From positions 6,572,001 to 6,636,000 of the forward strand of contig JAKSXM010000107.1 in NCBI GenBank assembly GCA_022575985.1: a DNA stretch of 64,000 nt, written 5' to 3'. Position numbers and translations under genes: made by a program. Below are positions 1 to 9,430 of the stretch, in pieces. Below the pieces are notes generated by a model, which was not told the origin of the DNA, did not search any database, and saw nothing but the letters and a program-made list of their open reading frames with translations. The first letter of the stretch is position 1; each line of letters starts with the position of its first letter. Source of the DNA: Anagrus nilaparvatae. Taxonomy: Eukaryota; Arthropoda; Insecta; Hymenoptera; Mymaridae.

Positions 1-280
1 AATAAATTAGGTACTACGTCCAAAAAGAAAAAAAAAATTAGTATTTTTTGTATTTTTTTGTGAAAAAAAAATTAGAAAAAAAGTTTTCAGAAAATTAAGT
101 ATCCGATTCGAGATATCATGTAAAAACCATACTTTCAAATATAAGTAGTTTCATGGAAATAAATGAGGTATTACATCCAAATCAAAAAAAAAAAAAAGTA
201 CCTCGAGCTTTTTTGGTGAAAAAATTTTTGAAAAAAAAATTAGGTCTTAATTCCATAATATTTGTGAAATATCACCGATT

Positions 281-300
281 ACATACATACGTACGTACGT

Positions 301-337
<37 letters not shown>

Positions 338-342
338 TACAG
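281..342. repeat. Microsatellite (ACAT/ACGT/AC)n
   Basis: A simple-sequence run: ACAT and ACGT tetranucleotides grade into an alternating CG/CA stretch and then a long AC dinucleotide run. Open frames crossing it read as poly-His/Thr or poly-Cys/Val, so they are artefacts. The rest of positions 1-580 is A-rich diverged repeat containing a motif like AGGTACTACGTC, which recurs near 18463; no gene is seen. Confidence 0.9.
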
Positions 343-580
343 ACTTTTTTTAAAAACAGGTTTTTTAGCTTCCTGGGGTCCCAAAACGTGCTTATATGCC
401 AAAAAATAGAAAATCAAATTTTGACCTAACACAATGGTTCCTCTTTGAGGAACCAAAAAAGGAAATGAATGAAACGAATTTTCTTTATCGTTATTTAAAT
501 TGACTTTATCGTTATCGGTATTTTTGTTTTTTAAATGAAAGTTTGCTTAGTACATTTTAATAAATATATATAACAATCAG

Positions 581-1001
581 GGGCTGTCCATAAATTACAT
601 AGACATTTTTTGGTGTTTTTTTACCCTCCTTCCTCCCTTTGTAAGATAATATAATAATTTCGCGTACCCCCTCTCCCTTCATAAGATCTTATTTAAATTT
701 GATTACGTTATTTTTTTAAATAAATAATTTAATCTCTGACCCTCTTTTAAAAACAAAATATTAACTCCCCAAAAAAATGTTAACTAAAAAATAAAATAAG
801 TTTAATCCAAAATTTTATGTTATTAACTTATTCAAATTTTTTCTTAAATCCAAAGGTTTAAATTTTAAATTTAAGAAAATAAAAAAAAAAGTAAATCTTA
901 CATAAGATATTTTTGAACCTCATTTCCCCCTGAGTAAGAAAAATAAGAAAGTCCAAACTTTCCCTCCCCTTTTTTTTGTCTTATGCAATTTATGGATAGC
1001 C
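581..1001. mobile_element. MITE-like element with GGGCTGTCCATAAATT termini
   Basis: The left end GGGCTGTCCATAAATTACAT is matched near 983-1001 by its inverted counterpart with a few mismatches (read in reverse, GGCTATCCATAAATTGCATA). The interior is noncoding and has pyrimidine-rich tracts. The size, paired ends and lack of a transposase frame fit a non-autonomous DNA transposon. The superfamily cannot be assigned from this copy, and no clean target duplication is visible. Confidence 0.65.
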
Positions 1002-1243
1002 ACTTATAGTCAAACTTATACTGCATTTATTTTTGTTCTAGTATATGCTCGTATTGTTCAATGAAAACAACTACAAGTACAGTACTGCATAATAATGAAA
1101 ATATTTTCCCCCATTTTAAAATAAATGTTAGGCGGTACTAAACTTTGAAAGGCGTAACTTTCTTTTAACCAATATAATTTAATATTACTTTCTCATTTTT
1201 TATTTAAATGGTAGTTAAAGACTAAAGACTAAAATAAATTTAA

Positions 1244-1593
1244 CCCATTAGCGCCGGCGCGACCATACCACTGACGCTCGGATTTCGCTTAGAAAACGGG
1301 TAAAAAAATAATTTTTTTTAAAACGTAAAGTATTTCTTTACTAAAAAGGACTTGCTTTACAAGATTCCGGGGTCAGATTTTTAATTTTGTATCGATAATC
1401 GATTTTTTGTCTTTTTTGATGCCGCAATATTTAATTAACGGTCAATAATATTAAAAATCTGACCCCAGAATCTTGTAAAGCAAGTCGTTTTTAGTAAAAA
1501 AAAGACTTTAAGTTTAAAAAATAATCATTTTTTTACCCGTTTTCTAAGCGAAAATCCGAGCGTCAGTAGTATGGTCGCACCGGCGCTAATGGG
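1244..1593. mobile_element. TTAA-flanked MITE (piggyBac-like)
   Basis: An element of about 350 bp starting CCCATTAGCGCC and ending GGCGCTAATGGG, with a perfect TTAA on each side (1240-1243 and 1594-1597). The inverted arms extend about 150 bp each, including GACGCTCGGATTT and a shared stretch around GGGGTCAGATTTTTAAT, and meet near the centre. TTAA duplication with C-rich ends is typical of piggyBac-type cut-and-paste elements. There is no coding capacity, so this is a non-autonomous derivative. Confidence 0.85.
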
Positions 1594-2219
1594 TTAACTT
1601 CCTATCTTTTTTAAAATAATTATTTATCGTACATTTTATTTTTGAAGGTAAAAATAGATCCCTCTAGTAAAATATATATATTTCATGGGTGTTTTTACTT
1701 TTTTAAGTTGAAGTTTTCAAAAACTTTTTGGGTATGATTAAATACCTATTCAGCTTATCAATGTTAGTATCAATGAATTTCCCTTTTTATAAAAATTGAA
1801 TACAACCTCCTGAATTTAGTTAAAATGAGATAATAATTTCAACTGCACATTTTTCAAGCATTATTCTAGAATATTTCTTAAACAGATAATTATTATAAAA
1901 ATAATAATTTTTATTACTAAGCAATAAATACCAAGGGTAGCAACAAAGAAACTCAACCTATTATTATAAAATAATGGGGTGCAGAATTTGCCGATTCTTT
2001 GACAATAGTACTTTGTTTTATGAAAACGTTACAATACTTTTACTAATTAAATGTTAAAAGAAAAATCTAGACATTGTAACCTGGCTAATTTGTCGAACAT
2101 AACTTTTTTTGCTGAGCAAGTTTTCTTCGCGCATAAATAATATATAAGGTTTATTGCCGTATTCTCGATCAAACTTAGAGTTGCATGAAAATAGTAGCCC
2201 CTATAATCAATTTTATTTA

Positions 2220-2860
2220 AGTAAAAGTACCTATATTTCCAAATACTGACATTTATTAAATTAATAATGTTTTTAAAACCTTAATAAATTAAAGTATAAT
2301 TAAAATAAAGTAAGTCTTGTTGTTTCCTAATCACAATCTCATTTGAATTTAAAGTTTTTGGGTCCAGAAAATAAGGTTTTTACTATTAAAATTTATTTGA
2401 TTTCCTTACAATATTCCTAATTGATCTACTTTATATATATAATTTAACTTTCGGCCCATAAATGTTGTGAGATGAAATTTTATGGACTAAGATATGTAAA
2501 ATTTTAATTTAAGCAATGTATAAATTCCTAATAAATATATATTATAACTTTTGGGCCATTAATGTTGTGAGATGAAATTTTATGGACTAAGCTAAGTGAA
2601 AATTTAATTTAAGCAAAAGTATATTTCAAAATACTGATGCTGATTAATTTAATAATGTTTTTAAAATTAAAGTATAATTAAAACTAAGTTAAGTCTTGTT
2701 GTTTCCTAATCACAAGCTCATCTGAATTTGAAGTTTTTGGGTCCAGAAAATAAGGTTTTTACAATTAAAATTTATTTGATTTCCTTACAAATTCCTAATG
2801 GATCTACTTTTGATATATAATTCAACATTCGACCCATAAATCTCACAACATTTATAAATA
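2220..2860. repeat. Tandem duplication, unit about 390 bp
   Basis: Two adjacent diverged copies share long blocks in the same order: an AAAAGTA-start block with TTTCCAAATACTGA or similar, then AAGTCTTGTTGTTTCCTAATC, then GGGTCCAGAAAATAAGG, then TGATTTCCTTACAA, then the ATGTTGTGAGATGAAA block. The second copy starts near 2610 and is shorter at its right end. Nothing coding is seen here or in 1598-2219. Confidence 0.75.
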
Positions 2861-2864
2861 AGAA

Positions 2865-3290
2865 GAGTAAAAATTTTTTGTAAACTTAAAGCTTGTGGAA
2901 ATATGATGAGACTTATAAAACATATTTTCGTCAAAAATTATAAATTTGGAACCAATTTAAAAATTGGTCTTTTTTAGCAAAAAATGACCGCTTGGTTAAT
3001 TGGCTATAGTGATGAGAGGATTAGTGATAATAAATTGCGGTTTATGGCGTATGAAAGGTTATGCTTAAACTAAAAAAATGAGACCAACTAGAAGAGTTTT
3101 GGTTGACTTGCAAGGTTTTGGCGTTTCATTGAAAATTACCAAAAAACCTTATTTTATAACATTGAGCCCTGCGTTTCTAGGCCCTGAAGGCCCATTGGAA
3201 TGAACGGAGGGTAGTCGGCATGTTTTTTCAACATAACAAACTCATCCATAACCATTTGGTGTAATTTGGTGTTCCAAATGTATTGAACTC
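2865..3290. mobile_element. Single arm of a dispersed inverted-repeat element
   Basis: This stretch matches, at lower identity, the right arm of the foldback element at 5816-6706 (shared blocks: TTAATTGGCTATAG, a TGATGAGAG-like block, GGTTTATGGCGT, and a TTTCTAGGCCC-like block). A reverse-complement copy of its right part lies at 18871-19105. It ends near CTCCCCTTGT at about 3295, which corresponds to ACAAGGGGAG at 18870. It looks like a truncated or solo copy of the family. Confidence 0.65.
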
Positions 3291-3295
3291 CCCTT

Positions 3296-5365
3296 GTAAG
3301 TCCCTAAATCAAAATAATTCTTCTTCCCTAAATAGAAATTATTCTGCGTCCCTAAAACTGGATTATTCTAAGTCCCTAAATAGAAATTATTATTAGTCCC
3401 TAAACCTGAATTATTCTAAATCCCTAAATAGAAATTATTCTTCGTATCTAAACCTGAATTATTCTAAAGCCCTAAATAGAAATTATTCTGCGTCCCTAAA
3501 ACTGAATTACTGTAAGTCCATAAAGCAAGATATTTCGTAAATCTCTCCTAATTACTTCTGAAATCGGAAAACTGTGTTAGATATTTTGGAAAACGGTATT
3601 AGCTACTTTTTAAATCGCAAATTAATGTAAGATACTTCAAAAAGCTCTTCTATCAACTTCAGACTTCAGAAAATGGCGTTAAATATTTCTGAAATTGATA
3701 TTAGCTACTTTATATGTAGGAAAACGGTATTAGATACCTTGAACATAGATTTTAGCTGTTTCAGGCTTAATAGAGCGATGTAATGTGTTTCGGAAATATA
3801 TCCTATTTACTTATGAAATCGGAAAACGGTGTTAGATATTTTGGAAAATAATGTTACTTTTTAAATCGGTAATTAACCCTGCCAAAAGTATAAATATTCT
3901 ACAGTATAGTCTCGAAAATATACTTAAGAACATGCTTGAGAATATGCTTGAGCATATAATTTGAGAATGTAGAATATGCTTGAGCATATATTTGAGAATG
4001 TACTATTATTGTCCAAATAAGAATATTTTCAAGAATATCCAATCATTCTAATGTATAATATTATTTTTCATTTTAGAACTTATTTGCACATGTAATCAAT
4101 AATTAAATTTCAATAATTTATATTATACATTAAATTTTTTAATTTACTTATAAGTATAATTTAATTAAAAAATTATAAATAATTTTTAATAAATTTGATT
4201 TTCAATGAAAATCATAGCAAAACCGAACAAGTCGATTTTGTAATATAATAAGTATTTTACTAGTTCTTATATGCAGTTGGAAGATCATTTTATTTAAAAA
4301 ATAAATTAAAAACAATAAATTTTTTATTAAAAATAAAAATTTTATTTTTTCCGTCTTATAGTGACAAGTCAATTATTATAAACTGACGCGTTTCGAGATA
4401 TGTAATCTCATTTTCAAAGATTTATGAAAATTTTTTATTTTCGTGTCATCTCTTTGATATAACGAAGTATACTATCATTTTATTTATGACTTTAAAAAAA
4501 TAGTAATCGCCACCTATTTATCATCTTAATTAGTTCATTTTGTCTAAAGTAGATGGCTTTTTTCAAAGTCATAAATAAAATGATTTTCATCGCCACGCCT
4601 ACCTGCACTGAGCGAATACTGTAGAATATTTATACTTTTGGCAGGGAATGTAAGATACTTGCTAGAAGAGCTTTTGGTTGCGCCTTACCTTAATTTCCTG
4701 AATAAAAAGTATCTAACACTGTTTTCCGATTTCATAAGTAAACAGGACAGATTTTCAAACACCTTAAATCGATCTACTAAGCCTGAAGTAGGTAAAATCT
4801 ATGTTCAAGGTACCTAACACCGTTTTCCTACATAAAAAGAAAGCTGTTCAAATATATCTAACTCCGTTTTCCGAAGTCTGAAGCTGCTAGAAGAGCTTTT
4901 TGGAGAATCTTACATTAATTTCCGATTTATAAAGTAGCTAACACCATTTTCTAAAAAATCTAACACCGTTTTCCGATTTCAAAAGTAAATAGGAGATATT
5001 CCCGAAACACCTTACATCGGTCTACTACAGTAATTCAGTTTTAGGGTCGAAGAATAATTTCGATTTAGGGATTTAGGATAATTCAGGTTTAGGGACTAAT
5101 AATAATTTCTATTTAGGGACTAAGAATAATTTCTACTTAGGGATTTAGAATAATCCAGGTTTAGTGACTAAGAATAATTTCTATTTAGGGAATTAGAATA
5201 ATTCTGGTTCAGAGATTTAGAATAATTCAGGTTTATAAAGACGAAGAATTTTTTTGATTTAGGAATTTAGAATAAAACAGGTTTAGGGACTAAGAATAAT
5301 TTCTACTTAAGGATTTAGAATAATTCAGGTTTAGTGACTAAGAATAATTTCTATTTTGGGACTTT
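3296..5365. mobile_element. Foldback-like palindromic element with minisatellite ends
   Basis: Two inverted arms (about 3296-3876 and 4647-5365) each run from an outer minisatellite to an inner complex part. The minisatellite unit is roughly CTAAGAATAATTTCTATTTAGGGA, alternating with an AATTCAGGTTTAGGGA variant. On the left it reads in complement (TCCCTAAATAGAAATTATT). The inner part repeats blocks such as ATCGGAAAACGGTGTTAGATA. Long inverted ends built of short tandem repeats resemble Foldback/Galileo-type elements. A second element (3877-4646) is inserted near the tip. No transposase frame is present. Confidence 0.7.
3877..4646. mobile_element. Foldback MITE copy 1 (CCCTGCCAAAAG termini), rearranged
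   Basis: Starts CCCTGCCAAAAGTATAAATA and ends with the inverted match TATTTATACTTTTGGCAGGG. The left arm (to about 4280) is nearly identical to that of the copy at 12949-13894. The right arm is mostly deleted, leaving only about 40 bp of terminus after a divergent joint near 4590. A stretch of about 190 bp absent from the other copy (about 4285-4475, containing GACGCGTTTCGAGATATG) sits between the left arm and the loop. The central loop (4486-4572) is inverted relative to the other copy. It is inserted inside the larger palindrome 3296-5365. Confidence 0.85.
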
Positions 5366-5815
5366 TTCAAAAAATTTTCAAAAAATTTTTTAAAGTAACT
5401 TAATTGCGTGATTTTCACCGTAAATTTCGGGGTTTAAACCGAAAAATTTTAACCGAATTTCATTAAAATCACACATGTTCATCTTCTACCCAAAAAACTT
5501 TAAGATGCCAGCGTCTCGGAAACACGTTTTTTTTTTACTACACTCTAATACATACATACTAGAGTGTGTCTTATTTTTTTTTTTCGATATTTTTTGGCTC
5601 CCCCCATTTTTTCGAATATTTAGGTCATAAAAAACCCCCAGCTCCAAGGATTTTGATTTTCGATTTTTTTAACCCGTGCCCCCGAGCACCTGAAGTTTCC
5701 CATTTAAATAACATGGGAATTTTGGGTTTTTAGCTATACAAATTTTTACAAAATCCAAAAAGCGTTTTAAAAAGCTAATTTTTACTGAAAACATACTTTT
5801 ATATGTTGTTAAGGC

Positions 5816-6706
5816 ATGCAAAAAGCCCTACATTTATTCCAAAGGGTATTTTGGGGCTAGAAACGCAAATTTACATGCTGGCTCAATCTTATAAAACAGG
5901 GTTTTTTGGTAATTTTCGATAAAACGCTACAACCTCAAAAATGAACCAAAATATTTCTGGTTAGTCTACTTTTTTTTGTGTAAATGTCACCTTTCCAATG
6001 CCATAAACTGCATTTTTTTATCACTGATTCTCTCAGCGCTATAGTCAATTAACCTACTGGTAATTTTCGAATATAAATAACCAATTTTTGAATTTTTTTA
6101 AACTGCTGTCAAAAATGTAATTTTTGACGAAATTGAGCTTTATAGGTCTTTAAAATTTTCTACAAGCTTCAAATTTACAAAAATTTTTGACTCACTGCTT
6201 TTCAATAAATTATTAACCAGAGATGATAATTTAAAGTCATGGTCCCAATTTCAGGGTTTAAAAAAAAAATCAATTTTTATCATTTACTTTGAAAAACGAT
6301 ATCTAAAAAACTATTTAAAGAAAAGAGACGAGTAAAAAATTTTTGGAAACTTGAAGCTTGCAGAAAACTTTTAAGGCCTATAAAACTCAATTTTGTCGAA
6401 AATTACAATTTTGGCAGCAATTTAAACAAATTTAAAAATTGGGCCTTTCGGGTCAAAAATTACCAATAGGTTAATTGACTATAGCAGTGACAGAATCAGT
6501 GATAAAAATACACGGTTTACGTCGTTTGAAAGGTGACACTTACACCAAAAAAAGTAGAATAACCAGAAGTATTTTGGTTAATTTTTGAGGTTGCAGCGTT
6601 TTATTGAAAATTACCGAAAAACCCTATTTTATAAGATTGAGCCAACATGTAAATTTGCGTTTCTAGCCCCAAAATTCCCTTTGGAATGAATGCAGGGCTG
6701 TAAAAC
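5816..6706. mobile_element. Foldback element with arms of about 385 bp
   Basis: The left arm (about 5816-6215) and right arm (about 6325-6706) are inverted copies. Shared blocks include TTTTGGGGCTAGAAACGC on the left and GCGTTTCTAGCCCCAAAA on the right, and TATAGTCAATTAACCTA with its complement TAGGTTAATTGACTATAG. The motif ACACTCTAATACATACATAC appears on both outer sides (5540-5560 and 6706-6725). The loop of about 110 bp carries no protein. Diverged relatives lie at 2865-3290, 17470-17575 and 18871-19105. Confidence 0.8.
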
Positions 6707-6726
6707 ACACTCTAATACATACATAC

Positions 6727-7435
6727 ACACACACAAATTTTAAAATTTTTGATTGGAATTGAAATATAAGTTCTCAAACTTGACTGATTTATAGTATCAC
6801 GTTTGCCACTATTTTTTTAAACTCAAAGTCCCTCAGTTTCCCTGACTTTTCAGACCTAAAGTTAAAAAATATCTTAACTTATATTTTCCCAAATGGACTA
6901 GTCACCCTGAAATTCGAAATTAGCACTCCCAAAAACATACTGAGAGCAAACTTTTGCTAAGTTTATCGAATATATAAAAATCACTCCGAACAGGGGTATT
7001 TTTTACTAATTTAAGTGTATTTTAATAATTTTTCACATGCAGGATCCTAAAATTCGAAATCAGGGACCTAAAAAATATATTGGGGGGAAATTTTTGTCAT
7101 GATTTGTAAATTTTGCATAAATTCCTTAAATTCACTCCTCATAAGGGGTGTTTTTTCCAAATTTAAGGGCGTTTGACTCGTTTACCATGCACGGGGCCCA
7201 CACAAACTTATGCAATGAGCTAAATTTCGTTACAATCTGTAAATGTTGCAGACATCCTTTAAAACAGGCGATTTTTAGAAAAATTAGTAGTGACCCGAAA
7301 AACCCTTAGTAGACCTTTTTTAATATCAATTGCCAAAACCGCCCCCCCCCCTTGATTGGACTGGTGTATTTAGAGACTTAGAATAATTTAAATTTGGAAA
7401 CTTAGAAAAATCTGAGTTTAAGGATATACAGAGGA
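6727..7435. repeat. Degenerate long-period repeats
   Basis: Weak repeats with a spacing of roughly 130 bp recur around phrases like CTGAAATTCGAAATTAGCAC, CTAAAATTCGAAATCAGGGA and a CTCATAAGGGGTGTTTTTT block. Similar phrasing appears at 28000-28560. A short poly-C run (7345-7353) and remnants of the TTTAGGGACTTAGAATAATT minisatellite (7370-7430) follow. No gene is supported here or to 7756. Confidence 0.5.
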
Positions 7436-7756
7436 GGTTTTTAATTGATAAATAACCAGTAAGCATGTGCCATTCAAGTTGTTTGTGTACATATGCAAAT
7501 CCTCTATAATTAAAAAGTAAACTAAGGGAAACCTGTAGGGTTTAGGAGTGAACCTTGTCCTTGGAAAAGATATTTTAATAAATATAATGTATTTCCTATC
7601 TAACACAATGCTTAATATTTAGGTCAAGCAGTCTTAAACCATATGAAACGTTAAACAGTAACGTTCATGGGTAGCAAAATGCTGAGGCTGTTGAACTTAA
7701 GAAAGATAAGTTAATTATTGAGACAGAATAATAAAACACAGTTGTAGGTAAAACTG

Positions 7757-8186
7757 CATTGTAAAAAGTAACTTTCTTGTATTAACAAAAAAATTAGAAC
7801 ATTTTCGAAAAATTAGTAAATTTTCAAAAAAATTTGTATATGTATATTCGAAAAAAATCGTATATTTACTAAATTTAGTATATTAACAAAAAATTCGAGT
7901 ATTCTCGATTTTTTTTATGAATTCGCAAGAAAAATTGATAATTTACAATTTTTTTTCAAAAATTTACAAATAATAGTTGTAAATTTCCGAAAAATAGTAC
8001 TGAATTTACAACTTTTTTCGTAAAATCACAAAAAAAATTCGAAAATTCTCGAATTTTTCGATAATATACTAAATTTAGTAAATTTACAATTTTTATTGAA
8101 CATTTACAAAATTTTTTGAAAATTCACTGATTTTTCGAAAAAATTCTATTTTTTTTGTAAATCGAAGAAAGTTACTTTTTACAGTG
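7757..8186. mobile_element. MITE with CATTGTAAAAAGTAAC termini
   Basis: The left end CATTGTAAAAAGTAACTTTC (from 7757) is matched by an inverted right end ending TTACTTTTTACAGTG at 8186, with one mismatch across about 22 bp. The interior is unusual: many short degenerate units mixing TTCGAAAAATT, AAATTTAGTA and TTTTTCGAAAATT, with no frame for a protein. The pattern fits a non-autonomous DNA element with internally amplified short repeats. Confidence 0.75.
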
Positions 8187-8466
8187 TGGTCTTTATTTTA
8201 TTCAAGTTGCTTTACATGAAAAGAATCCCATGAAAGCCAAATAGCGTATCAGCTTGTGGCGAAATCTGTCCTCTTATTTATACTCGAGAGATGGATTTTG
8301 CACACTGTATAACGTATTTGCTTCCAGAAGTTTCTCGATACTTGTTAAGGCTCACACACAAACTCATGGGCACGAGCAAAAAGAACACGAGCACGAGCAA
8401 AAGTAGTATATAGTGGGAGTTAGAATGGAGGCGCTAAAGAGGAGAAATTAAAAATATTAATCCCAA

Positions 8467-9430
8467 CCTGCCAACATGAATATACTGAATTGTCCTGACT
8501 AAACTACGAAAAAGTCTCTTTCGTATTTTGTAAAATACTAAACAGCGTTATTAGTAATTTATAAAATTTTTGTGAACTCGCATGCGTTTACAAAATACTA
8601 AAAATAGTAATTTGTATTTTTAAAACTACTACCATCGACCTAATTTATAATTTTACGCAGAGTTTAGGAAACTGTTTTGTAAACTACAAACGTGGCTCAT
8701 TTAATATTTTTAAGGAAAATATCACAATTACAAAGTGTATATGAAATAATTTTATAAAGTTTTTATTGCCCTATTTTTGGGCAACGGCATTGTTTCTGGT
8801 AAAAAAGTAGATTATGTTAGTATTAATTGACCTTAAAAATATAAAAAACGAATAAAAATACCCAGAAAACTTTTAAAAAAATCATCTAGAAGTTTCCTAT
8901 TGTGGACAACTGTATCATTTCCAGCAAAAAAAGATATCATTATTCGTCATAAATGACCCTAAAAATATAAACAACTAATGAAAATCCTCCGAAAATTACT
9001 AAAAATAACCAAAAAACGCCTATTGTGGGCAACTGGACCATTTTTGCTAATAAACCGTATTTGAAAAAATAGAATTGATTGTTGGCTTATTATAATTTAT
9101 AAATAATTATAAAATAATAATAAAAATCGCACTTTATAAAATTATTTCATTTACATTGTGTAATTGTGTATATTTTCCTTAAAAATATTAAATGAGCCAC
9201 GTTTGTAGTTTACAAAATACGTTTCAGTTGCCGAGACTCTGCGTAAAATTATAAATTAGGTCGATGGTAGTTTTAAAAATACAAACGACTATTTTTAGTA
9301 TTTTGTAAACGCATGCGAGTTCATGAAAATTTTATAAATTACTAATAACGCTGTTTAGTATTTTACAAAATACGAAAGAGCCTTTTTTGTTTGTTTAGTC
9401 AGGACAATTCGGTATATTCATGTTGGCAGG
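8467..9430. mobile_element. Foldback MITE with CCTGCCAACATG termini
   Basis: The arms of about 300 bp are inverted copies: CCTGCCAACATGAATATAC at 8467 against GTATATTCATGTTGGCAGG ending at 9430. Internal matches include TTAGTCAGGACAATT, AATACGAAAGAG, CTCGCATGCGTT and AATGAGCCACGTTTGTAG. The loop holds three loose repeats of a CCTATTGTGGACAACTG-like block. Termini and size resemble the CCCTGCCAAAAG family (3877, 12949), so the two may be relatives. Confidence 0.85.

Noticed and set aside
3296..3530. Regular short repeats that could suggest a CRISPR array
   Set aside because: The units are contiguous variants without unique spacers, occur inverted at 5036-5365, and lie in an animal genome; this is a minisatellite.
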